Below the pieces are notes generated by a model that worked only from the letters and a program-made list of their open reading frames with translations, made no database searches and was not told where the DNA came from. Source: Roseomonas sp. (lineage in GTDB: Bacteria; Pseudomonadota; Alphaproteobacteria; Acetobacterales; Acetobacteraceae). From it: a stretch of 64,000 nt of DNA. Within the stretch, counting starts at the first letter, position 1. Each line of letters starts with the position of its first letter. The stretch lies in contig JADCFA010000018.1 of NCBI GenBank assembly GCA_020249775.1, positions 62,001 through 126,000 of the forward strand, given 5' to 3'. The position numbers were made by a program, and so were the translations under genes. Below are positions 52,736 to 62,100 of the stretch, one piece after another.

Positions 52736-54007
52736 TTGTCCCGCGCTGAAGCGATTGTGGAGCGTCTCCATGCGCTCCACCCCAAGCTTATTGATCTGAG
52801 CCTGGGCCGGATGGAGGCTTTGCTGGCCAAGCTCGGCCATCCGGAACGGCGCCTGCCGCCGGTCATTCACGTCGCTGGTACCAATGGCAAAGGCTCCACC
52901 TGCGCATTTCTGCGCGCGATTGGCGAAGCGGCGGGGCAGCGCGTGCATGTCTATACCTCGCCCCATCTCGTGCGTTTTCATGAACGCATTCGCCTTGCGG
53001 GCGATTACGTGACGGATGAGGCGTTGACCGCGACGCTGGAAGAAGTGGAAGCCGTGAATGCGGGCGCGCCGATCACCGTGTTTGAAATCACCACCGCTGT
53101 CGCCTTTGTGTTGTTCAGCCGTGTGCCCGCTGATTTGCTGGTATTGGAAGTGGGCCTGGGCGGGCGGCTGGATGCGACCAATGTTGTGCCACGCCCGGCG
53201 GCATCGGCCATTACCTCCATTTCCATGGATCACATGGATTTCCTTGGCGATACGCTTGCCAAGATCGCGGGTGAGAAGGCGGGTATCATGTGCGCCGGTG
53301 TGCCCTGCGCCACCGGCGCGCAGGCTGCGGCAGCGCTGGACGTGATCAGTGCCACGGCGCGCGAACGCGGCGCGCCGCTGCTCCGGCGTGGGCAGGATTG
53401 GTTTTGTGAAGCTACCCCAGATGGCCTACGCTATCGTGATGCCGCTGGCGTGCTGGCGCTGCCGCCGCCTGGGCTGATCGGACCGCATCAGGCGGATAAT
53501 GCCGGCATTGCCATTGCCGCTTTGCGCGCTGCTGGCTTGCCTTGGCTGAACGATACAGCGATTGCGCGCGGCATCGCTCAGGCGTCCTGGCCCGCGCGTT
53601 TGCAGCGCCTTGAAGGGCGTTTGTCTGCGCTGCTGCCCGCAGGTTTTTCGCTGTGGCTGGATGGCGGACATAATGCCGGCGCGGGTCAGGCGCTAGCGCA
53701 GCATTTCACGCAGTGGCGCGATCAGCCTTTGCATCTTGTCATCGGCATGAAGCAGGGCAAGGCGAGTGGCGAATTCCTCCGCCCCTTGCTGCCCTTCGCC
53801 ACCAGCATCCATGCGGTGGCGGAACCTGGCCAGCATTTGGCGATGCGCGTTGAGGATATCATCGCCGCAAGTGGCGGTGTCGCCGAAGCCGGGCCTACGG
53901 TCGGTGAGGCGCTCGGCAAAATTGCTGCCAAGGCCAAGCCAGGGCGCGTGCTGATTGCAGGCAGTCTTTATCTGGCGGGGGAAGTGCTGAAGGCTGATCT
54001 TGGTTAA
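52736..54007 (+). CDS. folC: Bifunctional folylpolyglutamate/dihydrofolate synthase
   Basis: This 423-residue Mur-ligase-like enzyme adds glutamate to folates and dihydropteroate. The P-loop HVAGTNGKGSTCAFLR lies near residues 43-58. TSPHLVRFHERI, EVGLGGRLDATNVV and SMDHMDFLGDTLAKIAGEKAGI follow. The start is TTG 52736, which best matches the homologue opening MSxAEAxxERLxxLHPKLIDLSLGR. accD-folC is a conserved alphaproteobacterial operon. Confidence 0.93.
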   Translation: MSRAEAIVERLHALHPKLIDLSLGRMEALLAKLGHPERRLPPVIHVAGTNGKGSTCAFLRAIGEAAGQRVHVYTSPHLVRFHERIRLAGDYVTDEALTATLEEVEAVNAGAPITVFEITTAVAFVLFSRVPADLLVLEVGLGGRLDATNVVPRPAASAITSISMDHMDFLGDTLAKIAGEKAGIMCAGVPCATGAQAAAALDVISATARERGAPLLRRGQDWFCEATPDGLRYRDAAGVLALPPPGLIGPHQADNAGIAIAALRAAGLPWLNDTAIARGIAQASWPARLQRLEGRLSALLPAGFSLWLDGGHNAGAGQALAQHFTQWRDQPLHLVIGMKQGKASGEFLRPLLPFATSIHAVAEPGQHLAMRVEDIIAASGGVAEAGPTVGEALGKIAAKAKPGRVLIAGSLYLAGEVLKADLG

Positions 54008-54032
54008 ATCTCAGCCCTTCTTGCGAGGCGCC

Positions 54033-55043
54033 CTATTGCGTCCGCCGCGAAAGCGAAACCGCGTAGGAAGAAGCACGCGCCTGCAACACCGGATCATCGC
54101 TCATTTCAATCCCCGGCGCCTGATCCAGAGTCATGAAGCTGATCGGATCACAGGGCCCACCGGGGCCGGCTGAAACTTCAGTGACGGTCAGCCTACCCAC
54201 AATGGCGCGCGGGCGATCATCCGGCCAGGCGATAGTTGGGTTCAGCAAATCATCGCCCTGCCCTGGGAATTGCAGCACCATATCGAATTCAACGGGGGCA
54301 GAGGCAACGCGCCGACGCAGCTCATCGGCAAGAAAATTACTGCCGAGGCTTTGCATCTGCTCGGCGGTCAGGCGTTCCACCCCAGCACGCGGTTCAAACA
54401 CCCAGCGTGCTGGGCGCACCTGGCCATCCTGCCCGCGGAACAGGAAGGTATTCACCCCCCAATAGGGCGTGGTGGCGAAGCTTGCCGGCGGTGCATTTGC
54501 TGCAAGAAAGCGACCCTGATTGCCGACCGAAGGATTGGCGGCGACGAAAGCCGCGAAGGCAGCGGCGCGTTCTGGGTTGGGCCTGCCCGTCGCCGGGTCA
54601 TTCGCGCGCGCAAGCAGCCCATCCACCAGCGCTTGTGGCGTGGGCGAGCCGAAAACCGGCGCTGAGATATTCGCCATTTCAAACAAATCGCCGGAAGGTG
54701 CTTCGAAGCGGATGGAAAGGCCGCGTGTCCCGCGCGCGGTGTCCGACGCATTGGGATTGGCGCCCGCCACACCAAAACGGATCAGTGCCGTATTGCGCTC
54801 GCCGCTGAAAACGGGCGCCACGGAAAGCCGGGTGCCTTCGGCGGTCGCCACGAAATGCCCCGCCGCACAAACGCCCTTAGGATGGCTTGGACGATGGGTG
54901 CGCACTGGCCCGAGCACGGCTTCGAAGGCATCTACAATGGCTTCGGGGCTTGGTTGAGCCGAGGCGGGACCTGATGAGGTAAGCAAAGCCGACAAGGCCG
55001 CAACAGCGGTCAAGGCAAGCCAGCTTGGGTGCATGGCGGACAT
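54033..55043 (-). CDS. Secreted catalase-like peroxidase
   Basis: This 336-residue protein has a signal peptide (hydrophobic 8-28, cleavage near ASAQP). A reduced catalase/SrpA-type fold follows: THPSHPKGVCAAGHFVAT-like opening, RFGVAGANPNASD, ARGTRGLSIRFE (catalase haem-pocket region), NTFLFRGQDGQVRPARWVFEP and DMVLQFPGQGDDLLNPTIAWPDDR. It probably binds haem in the periplasm and decomposes peroxides. Start ATG 55043 follows GGGAG. Confidence 0.85.
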   Translation of the reverse strand: MSAMHPSWLALTAVAALSALLTSSGPASAQPSPEAIVDAFEAVLGPVRTHRPSHPKGVCAAGHFVATAEGTRLSVAPVFSGERNTALIRFGVAGANPNASDTARGTRGLSIRFEAPSGDLFEMANISAPVFGSPTPQALVDGLLARANDPATGRPNPERAAAFAAFVAANPSVGNQGRFLAANAPPASFATTPYWGVNTFLFRGQDGQVRPARWVFEPRAGVERLTAEQMQSLGSNFLADELRRRVASAPVEFDMVLQFPGQGDDLLNPTIAWPDDRPRAIVGRLTVTEVSAGPGGPCDPISFMTLDQAPGIEMSDDPVLQARASSYAVSLSRRTQ

Positions 55044-55182
55044 GATGATCTTCTCCCAGGCCAGTGACGGATTGAACCAAACTTCGACGAGGCGCCTTAG
55101 CGGCGCTTCAGCTTCGCCCCATTCCGTTGATCATCAGAGGTTGTTTCTTAAGCGTCAAGCATTTTCGCATGCCTGCACAAGC

Positions 55183-56070
55183 CTAAGCCTGCTTCCGCTC
55201 AATCAGGCTACGCCGAATTTTCCGCCCACGCCTGATACGATCTTCAATAAAGCCTGCCTCTCCCCAACGAATGGCGCGGCCAAAGGCATGCGCATCTTCT
55301 GAAAAGCGCGATAGCATCTCAAGCACCGCTTCACGATTATTCAGGAAAACATCGCGCCACATATCAACATCGGATGCCGCGATGCGCGTAAAATCCCGAA
55401 AGCCGGAAGCGGCGAATTTCAGCACGGCTTCCTTGGTTTCTTCCGCCAGATCATCCGCCGTGCCGCAAATGGTGAAGGCAATCAAATGCGGCAAATGGCT
55501 GACAATGGCGACAACCTTGTCATGCGTGACGGGGTCCATGGTCTCAATCATGGAACCGCAACGCCGCCAAAGCTCCTTCACCTTTTCCACCGCCGCCGGG
55601 TCGCTATCGGGCAGAGGCGTCACAATGCAATAGCGGCCTTCGAATAATTCGGGAAAACCCGCATCGGGGCCGGAATGCTCGGTCCCGGCCATGGGATGCG
55701 CCGGCACCAGATGAACGCCGGCTGGCAGCAGGGGCGACAGATCACGCACCACGCTACCCTTGGTGGAACCGACATCGGTCAGCACCGCACCCGGCGCCAG
55801 ATGCGGCGCGATATGGCGCATGGCATCGGCATAGGCGCCAACAGGGATGCAGAAAATCACGCCATCGCAGCCTTCGACGGCGCGCGCGGCATCGGCTTCC
55901 ACCACATCCGCCAAGCCCAATTCGCGCACGCGCTGGAGTGTCTCGGCTCGGCGCGTGGTGACCACGATTGTCTTCGCGATATCGCCGCGCTTTTGCGCGA
56001 CACGCGCGATGGAAGACCCGATCAGGCCAATGCCAACCAGGCACAGCCGATTGAACAGCGGTTCAGCCAT
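55183..56070 (-). CDS. tyrA: Prephenate/arogenate dehydrogenase
   Basis: This 295-residue NAD(P)-dependent dehydrogenase makes the tyrosine precursor. The Rossmann motif [15 protein letters not shown] is at residues 11-25. [13 protein letters not shown] (about 99-111), [13 protein letters not shown] (about 126-138) and SHLPHLIAF (about 192) are TyrA signatures. ATG 56070 overlaps the hisC stop by 8 nt. Confidence 0.94.
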   Translation of the reverse strand: MAEPLFNRLCLVGIGLIGSSIARVAQKRGDIAKTIVVTTRRAETLQRVRELGLADVVEADAARAVEGCDGVIFCIPVGAYADAMRHIAPHLAPGAVLTDVGSTKGSVVRDLSPLLPAGVHLVPAHPMAGTEHSGPDAGFPELFEGRYCIVTPLPDSDPAAVEKVKELWRRCGSMIETMDPVTHDKVVAIVSHLPHLIAFTICGTADDLAEETKEAVLKFAASGFRDFTRIAASDVDMWRDVFLNNREAVLEMLSRFSEDAHAFGRAIRWGEAGFIEDRIRRGRKIRRSLIERKQA

Positions 56071-57154
56071 GTTGCGCCATGAAGGCTGCAACGGCGTCTG
56101 CCACCATCTGGCATTCCTCACCAGTGCCGATGCTGATGCGCAGGCACGCCGGCAGCCCATAGCCGCCCATGGCGCGCATGATCAGCCCGCGTGATTTCAG
56201 CGCCGCATCGGCCGCCTTGGCCTTTTCCGCGGAACCGAAATCGGCGAGCAGGAAATTGCCCTCACTCGGCCAAACCGTCACGCCGGCGGCGGTCAGCGCC
56301 GCTGCCAGTTTGCCGCGCCATTCGGTATTGTGCGCGATGGATTTTTCGATCCAACCCGCTTCCTGCACCGCAGCAATGCCCGCCGCCATGGCCGCCGCAT
56401 TCACATTGAAGGGACCGCGCACGCGCGAGAGCACACCCACCACCGCTGCCGGCGCATAAGCCCAGCCAAGCCGCATGCCGCCAAGCCCGAATATTTTGGA
56501 AAAGGTGCGCGTCATCACCGTATTGCCGCCACCCGCATCCACCAGCGCGGCACCCGCATTATAATCCGGGCGGGTGACGTATTCGGCATAGGCTGAATCA
56601 AGCACCAATAGAATGTCATCGCGCAGCCCCGCGCGCAGACGCACAATTTCGGATTGCGGCAGGATGGATCCTGTTGGGTTGTTTGGATTGGCGAGACAAA
56701 CAAGCTTAGTGCGTGGCCCGACCGCGGCCAACATTGCATCAACATCCACCGTCAGATTGCGTTCCGGCACCTTGATGATGCGGCAGCCCGCCCAACGCCC
56801 GGTAATGTCATACATCATGAAGCCATGGGCAGACATCACAAGCTCAGTCCCCTCACCGCCATAGGCAAGGATCAGAAGCGCCAGCAATTCATCCGAACCA
56901 TTGCCGCAGACAATCCGCGCGGGGTCGAGGCCAAAGCGCGCGCCAATCGCCTCCCTCAGCGCGGTGGCGCCGCCATCAGGGTAGCGATGCGCCTCGGCGG
57001 CCATGTTACGAATGGCTTCAATGGCGCCGGGCGGCGGGCCGAAAGCGCCTTCATTGGATGAAAGCTTCACCACGCGATTGACGCCTGGGATTTTCGATTC
57101 CCCGCCGACATAAGGCTCCACTGAAAGGATCGAAGGGCGCGGCATCACGGTCAT
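56063..57154 (-). CDS. hisC: Histidinol-phosphate/aromatic aminotransferase
   Basis: This 363-residue fold-type I PLP enzyme has the PLP lysine in [18 protein letters not shown] (about residue 222). [11 protein letters not shown] (about 160-170) and [13 protein letters not shown] (about 33-45) fit HisC. Between a chorismate mutase and tyrA genes it probably transaminates both histidinol-phosphate and aromatic keto acids. ATG 57154 follows GGAG and overlaps the upstream gene by 4 nt. Confidence 0.93.
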   Translation of the reverse strand: MTVMPRPSILSVEPYVGGESKIPGVNRVVKLSSNEGAFGPPPGAIEAIRNMAAEAHRYPDGGATALREAIGARFGLDPARIVCGNGSDELLALLILAYGGEGTELVMSAHGFMMYDITGRWAGCRIIKVPERNLTVDVDAMLAAVGPRTKLVCLANPNNPTGSILPQSEIVRLRAGLRDDILLVLDSAYAEYVTRPDYNAGAALVDAGGGNTVMTRTFSKIFGLGGMRLGWAYAPAAVVGVLSRVRGPFNVNAAAMAAGIAAVQEAGWIEKSIAHNTEWRGKLAAALTAAGVTVWPSEGNFLLADFGSAEKAKAADAALKSRGLIMRAMGGYGLPACLRISIGTGEECQMVADAVAAFMAQHG

Positions 57155-57987
57155 GGCACATCTCCAGCAACTGGCGCGGCATAGGCGCCCAGCAATACGC
57201 AATGATGGGCAGCAAGCCGCGCATCGCCCGCGGCGATAAACCCATCGGTTTCAGCAAGCGCCAGGCTACGCGTGCCCTGACGCGCCAGGCACAGGATGCG
57301 CCCGGCAAGTCCCGCTTCGTTCAGCATATGGGTGAAGTTTTCGCGCGACACATCGGCGCCCGCTTCCAGGCGCAACAGGCTGCGATCCTCGCCTGAGGCA
57401 TCCGCCGGCACGGGCGCAATAACCAGCGCCGCATCGGCATGCGCCGCGTCCGCCATGAAGGGTAAGCGCGCCACCACGGAAAGCCGAGGCGCCTCCAGGC
57501 TTTGCCACCAGGCGCCTTCCCCTTCGCCGGTTGGCGCCGGCAGCACTGCGACCGAGACCCTGCCGGTGCTCAGCGCCGCCAAAGCCTGCGACGGAGAAGC
57601 AAAGGGCGAAAGCGGCGTGGCCGTGCCGAAATGCTCCCGCGCCAGGGCCAAAGTCTGGGCGGCTTCGCCCGATGCCGCGACCGCCGCCGTGAAGCTGCCC
57701 TGGATTGCGGTATGGGCCATGAAAATATGCCGCCAGATGCGTACCACGGCGCCCCGGGAAAGCGCGCCGGAATGCCGCGCAAGCAGGCGCCGCAGTACCG
57801 CCGCTTCCCGGCCCGGCCGCAAGGGCGATCCCACCCCGGTCTTGGCGCGGCTGGCGGCCATCCGCGCCACCACGGCGGCGCGGCGCATCAGCAAATCATG
57901 CATCGCATCATCCAGCGCATCTATTTCAGCGCGGAGCGCCTGAAGGGCTGGATCAGCATTCGGGGTGGCGGGGGGGTTATCGTTCAT
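57151..57987 (-). CDS. Chorismate mutase
   Basis: This 278-residue protein has an N-terminal AroQ-type chorismate mutase helix bundle (residues 14-95: [52 protein letters not shown]). The C-terminal part is periplasmic-binding-like, resembling a degenerate prephenate dehydratase domain ([24 protein letters not shown]) plus an ACT-like tail. It is the first gene of the CM-hisC-tyrA operon. Whether the C-terminal half is catalytic or regulatory is uncertain. Confidence 0.85.
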   Translation of the reverse strand: MNDNPPATPNADPALQALRAEIDALDDAMHDLLMRRAAVVARMAASRAKTGVGSPLRPGREAAVLRRLLARHSGALSRGAVVRIWRHIFMAHTAIQGSFTAAVAASGEAAQTLALAREHFGTATPLSPFASPSQALAALSTGRVSVAVLPAPTGEGEGAWWQSLEAPRLSVVARLPFMADAAHADAALVIAPVPADASGEDRSLLRLEAGADVSRENFTHMLNEAGLAGRILCLARQGTRSLALAETDGFIAAGDARLAAHHCVLLGAYAAPVAGDVP

Positions 57988-58075
57988 GCGGGACCAGATC
58001 TTCCGGGCAGCAATAAACCGCACATGGCCATACGCCAAGCGTCCCTCGCGTCAGACGCCAAGGTTGCGCCGGGGG

Positions 58076-58100
58076 GAAGGGGCAGCGTAAAAGCCCCTTC
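58076..58100 (+). promoter_or_regulatory. Start-proximal hairpin of metX
   Basis: GAAGGGGC (58076-58083) pairs perfectly with GCCCCTTC (58093-58100) around a 9-nt loop AGCGTAAAA. The 3' arm ends exactly at the base before the ATG, and the 5' arm contains the only G-rich ribosome-binding candidate. Folding would hide the start. A SAM-type riboswitch is possible because metX is a frequent target, but no consensus motif was matched. Confidence 0.5.
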
Positions 58101-59255
58101 ATGAGCCAAGCCATCGCCCCGCTGCCCGATGTGGATCATCAGGCCGCCCTGTTCCCGGATGGGCTGGCGCTGGATTGTGGCGCGGTCATCGCGCCGCTCA
58201 CGGTTGCCTATCGCACCTATGGGCGGCTGAACGCGGCAGCCAGCAATGCCGTTCTGATCTGCCATGCGCTGACGGGCGATCAATATGTCGCGGAAACCCA
58301 CCCCATCACGGGCAAGCCCGGCTGGTGGGAGAATATCGTCGGTCCTGGTCGGCCGCTCGATACGGATCGCTATTTTCTGGTCTGCGCCAATGTACTTGGC
58401 GGCTGCATGGGGTCTACCGGGCCGCGCAGTGAAATGACCGATGCCGCCGGGCGCGGGCTTGGCCGACCTTGGGGCACGGATTTCCCATCAGTCACCATTC
58501 GCGACATGGTGCGCGCGCAAAAGCGCCTGATGGAGACACTCGGCATCAGCCGTTGGCTTGCCGTGATTGGCGGATCGATGGGTGGCATGCAGGTGCTGGA
58601 ATGGGCCGCGACCTATCCGGAAGCAGTCTACGCCGCCGCCCCTATTGCCGCTGCCGCGCACCATTCAGCGCAGAATATCGCCTTTCATGAGGTGGGGCGC
58701 GCTGCCATTCATTCCGATCCGGATTGGCGCGGTGGGCGCTATTGGGAAGCGGGCATCATCCCGGCCAAGGGCCTGTCTGTCGCGCGCATGGTGGCGCATA
58801 TCACCTACCTGTCCGAAAAGGCGCTGACCCGGAAATTCGGCCGGCGGTTGCGCGGAGCCTCTGCCCTGACGTTCCTTGAAGATGTGTTTGAGGTGGAGAG
58901 CTATCTCCGCCACCAGGGTTCGACCTTTGTGCGGCGCTTTGATGCCAATTCATACCTGACCATCACGCGCGCCATGGATTTTTTCGATTTGGCCGCCGAT
59001 CACGAAGGTGATCTGGCAAAGGCCTTTCGCGGTACGGCGACGCGGTTTTTTGTCGCGTCCTTCAATAGCGATTGGCTATTCCCCACCAGCGAAAGCCGCA
59101 CCCTGGTGCGCGCGCTGAATATGGCCGCGGCCAATGTCAGTTTCGTTGAGATTGACAGTGACAAGGGCCATGACGCCTTCCTGCTGGAAGAACCTGATTT
59201 CCATCGCGCGCTTGGCGGCTTCCTTGCCGGCTGCGCCGAACGGCTTGGGGTTTAG
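58101..59255 (+). CDS. metX: Homoserine O-acetyltransferase
   Basis: This 384-residue alpha/beta hydrolase acylates homoserine in methionine synthesis. Conserved elements are [10 protein letters not shown] (about 56-65), the nucleophile in [14 protein letters not shown] (about residue 156), the acid in [11 protein letters not shown] (about 318) and the His in [10 protein letters not shown] (about 351). Followed 9 nt later by metW, its usual partner. Confidence 0.94.
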   Translation: MSQAIAPLPDVDHQAALFPDGLALDCGAVIAPLTVAYRTYGRLNAAASNAVLICHALTGDQYVAETHPITGKPGWWENIVGPGRPLDTDRYFLVCANVLGGCMGSTGPRSEMTDAAGRGLGRPWGTDFPSVTIRDMVRAQKRLMETLGISRWLAVIGGSMGGMQVLEWAATYPEAVYAAAPIAAAAHHSAQNIAFHEVGRAAIHSDPDWRGGRYWEAGIIPAKGLSVARMVAHITYLSEKALTRKFGRRLRGASALTFLEDVFEVESYLRHQGSTFVRRFDANSYLTITRAMDFFDLAADHEGDLAKAFRGTATRFFVASFNSDWLFPTSESRTLVRALNMAAANVSFVEIDSDKGHDAFLLEEPDFHRALGGFLAGCAERLGV

Positions 59256-59264
59256 GTTGTAACC

Positions 59265-59906
59265 ATGGATGGCGTGCAATATGTCGCGAAGAACATGCGA
59301 CTTGATCTCAGGCTGATTGCCGAGATGATTCCCCATGATGTGCGCGTGCTGGATATTGGCTGCGGTGACGGCGCGCTGATTGAATATCTGGCGCGGGAAA
59401 AACGCGCCGATGCGCGCGGCATTGAAATTGACATGGCGCAGGTGACCAAGGCGGTCTCAGCCGGGCTCGCCGTGATCCATGGCGATGCGGATAATGATTT
59501 GGCCTTCTACCCCGATGGCGCCTTTGATTATGTGGTGCTGTCACGCACACTGCAGGCGGTGGAAAAACCGCGAGAGGTGCTGCGGCAATTGCTGCGCATC
59601 GGGCGCCACGCGATTGTATCCTTCCCCAATTTTGGCCATTGGCAGATGCGCTGGCGATTGCTTTGGGGTGGGCGCATGCCGGATACGGAAACCTGGAACC
59701 GCCCCTGGTATGAAACGCCCAATATCCACCCCTGCACGATTACGGATTTCACCGCGCTTTGCGCGCTGGATGGCTATGTGGTGGAACGCTGGTTGGCCGT
59801 GGATGAACAGGGGTTGAGGGCGCCGTGGCGGCGTTCCCTCAGGCTCGCCAATTTATTCGGGGAACAGGCGCTATTCATCTTGCGCCGGGCCGGGCCGGGC
59901 CTTTAG
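59265..59906 (+). CDS. metW: MetW, methionine biosynthesis protein
   Basis: This 213-residue class I methyltransferase-fold protein has motif I VLDIGCGDGALIEYLA (about residues 28-43), GIEIDM (about 52-57), VLSRTLQAVEKPREVL and SFPNFGHWQMRWRLLWGGRMP. MetW activates or supports MetX; no methyl transfer is established. The reading frame starts 9 nt after metX. Confidence 0.93.
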   Translation: MDGVQYVAKNMRLDLRLIAEMIPHDVRVLDIGCGDGALIEYLAREKRADARGIEIDMAQVTKAVSAGLAVIHGDADNDLAFYPDGAFDYVVLSRTLQAVEKPREVLRQLLRIGRHAIVSFPNFGHWQMRWRLLWGGRMPDTETWNRPWYETPNIHPCTITDFTALCALDGYVVERWLAVDEQGLRAPWRRSLRLANLFGEQALFILRRAGPGL

Positions 59907-59928
59907 AGCATCAGTTTGAAAACCTTAC

Positions 59929-59975
59929 CTGATCGTATTGTCCAAGCCGCCCGGCAATCCAACTTGGCTTAAAAA
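59929..59975. repeat. Third REP-like unit
   Basis: The sequence aligns with the 41520 unit: CTG(A/G)TCG(T/C)ATT, TCC(A/G)AGCCGCC, then CTTGGCTT(A/G)AAAA at the same order and spacing. The CCAAG/CTTGG inverted core is retained. Confidence 0.6.
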
Positions 59976-59979
59976 CAGA

Positions 59980-60101
59980 CTAGTGGTCCGATCGCTGCTG
60001 TCGGTTCCCGCGAGCAGCCTGAATCGGCCCACCAACTATGCTGCTAGTGGTGCGCGGGACCGCCCAGGATCCGGACAGGTCGGCATGGATCGCACCACTA
60101 G
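59980..60101. mobile_element. MITE-like element with CTAG-type ends
   Basis: A 122-bp non-coding segment is bounded by inverted repeats CTAGTGGTCCGATC (59980-59993) and its complement CTAGTGGTGCGATC (60101-60088), 13 of 14 matching. An internal direct copy CTAGTGGTGCG lies at 60044-60054, perfectly complementary to 60091-60101. CTAG ends suggest an IS630/Tc1-type insertion (TA target) but no transposase is present. The right end supplies the TAG stop of the histidine kinase gene. Confidence 0.72.
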
Positions 60102-61414
60102 CTCAACCGAATGCGGGCCGTCATGCCGCCGCCTGGCGTCTCCGCCAACTCCAACACGCCGCCCATGGCCTTCACCGCTTCGCTCACAAGCGCCAGGCCA
60201 AGACCAAGCTGGCCGCCCCCGCTTTCGCGCACGAAAGGTTTCAGCACATCATCCCGGCGATCAGCCGGAATGCCCAAACCATCATCCACCACTTCGATGA
60301 TCCCCGGCCCCGGCACGCGCACAACAATGCAGGCCCCTGCACCGGCATGCGCGATGGCATTGTCCACAAGATTGGCCAAGGCGGTCTCAACCAGGGCGCG
60401 GTCGGCACGCATCAAGGCCGCGCTTGGCGCTTCCATCGCCAAGTCGCAGCCGGCGGCTGCGGCGCGCGGTGCCCGGTCCATCACAATGTCGCGCGCCAGG
60501 TCAGCCAAATCGAGCCTTTCCGGCGCCGGGGCACCGGCGCCTAACCGCGCCAGCGCCAGCAGCGCTTCGATCCGCCCGCCCAGCCGATCAAGGTCCAAGA
60601 CAAGGCTCGCGCGCGTTTTGCTCGCCGGCAGGTCGTCCAAGCGCAGCCGCATGATGGCAAGGGGCGTGCGCATTTCATGCGCCAGATCGGCAAGAAAGCG
60701 GCGCTGGCGCAAGGATAATTCTTGCACACGATCAAGCAAAATATTGAAGCTGTTCACCAAGCCGCGCGCTTCGGGCGGGGCCAGGTCAAGATCAAGGCGA
60801 AGCCCCTTTCCTGTCGGGTCTGTTGCGGCCGCATTGGCGGATAAATGCGACAGCGCCATGCGGATATCCTTGGGCACCGCTGCCAGGGCCAATAGGAACC
60901 CCGCGAAAGGAAGCAGCAGTACTGCCAGCACATGATCCAGCAGCAGGCTCAGCAGAAATTCAGCCTTGTCACGCAGGCTGGCTTGCGTTGCACCCACCGC
61001 AAGCGAAAGCCCTTCGAGGCGCTTTTCCAGAATGAATGGGCCGTGATCGGCGCCAGCCGGTACCACCACCTGCCCACTGGCAAAACCCGCGGCAAGTGCC
61101 TGCGCAAGGCTGATCGCGGAGGCAGGCGCATTGCAGCCGGATTTTTCTCCTTCCTGCCAGGCATAAACCCAAAAGCCCGGATCGGCGCGCAGGCGACGCG
61201 CAAGCTGCCCCTCGCAATCAAGGGCCAGGTGACCAGTCCCATCATTTGGAATAGCGGCGCTCACGGCTGGCGCAAGCACCATGGTCGCGACGATTTCCGG
61301 TTCGCCTACAAAGCGGGCAAATACCGCAACAACCAGCAAGCCCGCCGCGCCGAGTGCCAATTGCACCAGCAATACCCGCGCAAGAATGCGCTGACGGATG
61401 GACCTGAGCTTCAT
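60098..61414 (-). CDS. Sensor histidine kinase
   Basis: This 438-residue inner-membrane kinase has transmembrane helices at about residues 12-32 and 160-180 flanking a periplasmic sensor loop of about 130 residues with two cysteines. A HAMP-like linker follows. The phospho-acceptor motif LADLAHEMRTPLAIMRLRL lies near residue 240. N box NLVDNAIAHAGAGA near 344, G1 VVDDGLGIPADRRDD near 372 and G2 GGGQLGLGLALV near 398 are intact. It overlaps the response-regulator gene by 4 nt. Its stop codon TAG lies inside the inverted repeat of a MITE-like element, so the original C-terminus may have been altered. Confidence 0.92.
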   Translation of the reverse strand: MKLRSIRQRILARVLLVQLALGAAGLLVVAVFARFVGEPEIVATMVLAPAVSAAIPNDGTGHLALDCEGQLARRLRADPGFWVYAWQEGEKSGCNAPASAISLAQALAAGFASGQVVVPAGADHGPFILEKRLEGLSLAVGATQASLRDKAEFLLSLLLDHVLAVLLLPFAGFLLALAAVPKDIRMALSHLSANAAATDPTGKGLRLDLDLAPPEARGLVNSFNILLDRVQELSLRQRRFLADLAHEMRTPLAIMRLRLDDLPASKTRASLVLDLDRLGGRIEALLALARLGAGAPAPERLDLADLARDIVMDRAPRAAAAGCDLAMEAPSAALMRADRALVETALANLVDNAIAHAGAGACIVVRVPGPGIIEVVDDGLGIPADRRDDVLKPFVRESGGGQLGLGLALVSEAVKAMGGVLELAETPGGGMTARIRLS

Positions 61415-62100
61415 TGACTGCCCCCTGCCGAGCTGGCACCGATGAAATAACCGATGCCGCGCACAACGCGGATTTCCGCCTGCCCTCCGGCCTCTCGCAG
61501 CGTCTTGCGCAGGCGGGAGATATTGGTCTCAAGCCCGTTGGATTCGATCTCATCATCAAAGCCATATACCTGTTCAAGCAGGCGCTCACGCGGGACGACC
61601 CTTCCCTTGTGGCGGATCAGGCATTCAAGAATAAGCAATTCACGCCGCGGCAATGCCACGGCCACGCCCGCCACGCTGACACTTCGCATCCGCTGATTGA
61701 GCGTGATATTCGCGATGGTGATGACATCATCAGCCATGATCGTGGCGCGGCGGCCAAGCGCGCGGCAGCGCGCGGCCAATTCGTCCGGGTCGAAAGGCTT
61801 GCCAAGATAATCATCCGCGCCCGCATCAAGGCCCGAAATCCTTTCGCGCGTTGCCCCGCGCGCTGTCAGCACCAGGATGCGCGGCTTGCCCGGCGAAGCG
61901 CGCAAGGCGCCCATCAGATCAAGCCCATCGCCATCCGGCAGGCCGCGATCCAGTATCACCACATCATAGGCAAAGTCCCTGCATGCGGCGCGGGCATCTT
62001 CCAGATGACGCACCCAATCCACCACGATGCTCTCCGCACCAAGGCGTCGCTGCAGCAGGGCACCAAGCGCGCAGTCATCCTCAATGAGCAATATCCGCAT
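61411..62100 (-). CDS. OmpR-family response regulator
   Basis: This 229-residue protein has a receiver domain (residues 1-115; acidic pocket DD at 8-9, phospho-acceptor D51 in VVILDRGLPDG, K101 in YLGKPFDPDE) and a C-terminal winged-helix DNA-binding domain (about 125-220, with RRELLILECLIRHKGRVVPRERLLEQVYG and TNISRLRKTL). Its start lies inside the end of the patatin gene (20-nt overlap), so the lipoprotein, regulator and kinase form one operon. Confidence 0.94.
   Translation of the reverse strand: MRILLIEDDCALGALLQRRLGAESIVVDWVRHLEDARAACRDFAYDVVILDRGLPDGDGLDLMGALRASPGKPRILVLTARGATRERISGLDAGADDYLGKPFDPDELAARCRALGRRATIMADDVITIANITLNQRMRSVSVAGVAVALPRRELLILECLIRHKGRVVPRERLLEQVYGFDDEIESNGLETNISRLRKTLREAGGQAEIRVVRGIGYFIGASSAGGSQ

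Noticed and set aside
57988-58100. Classical SAM-II riboswitch
   Set aside because: The conserved pseudoknot core (GCTAAA-type 3' element and the expected loop) could not be matched; only a start-proximal hairpin is certain.
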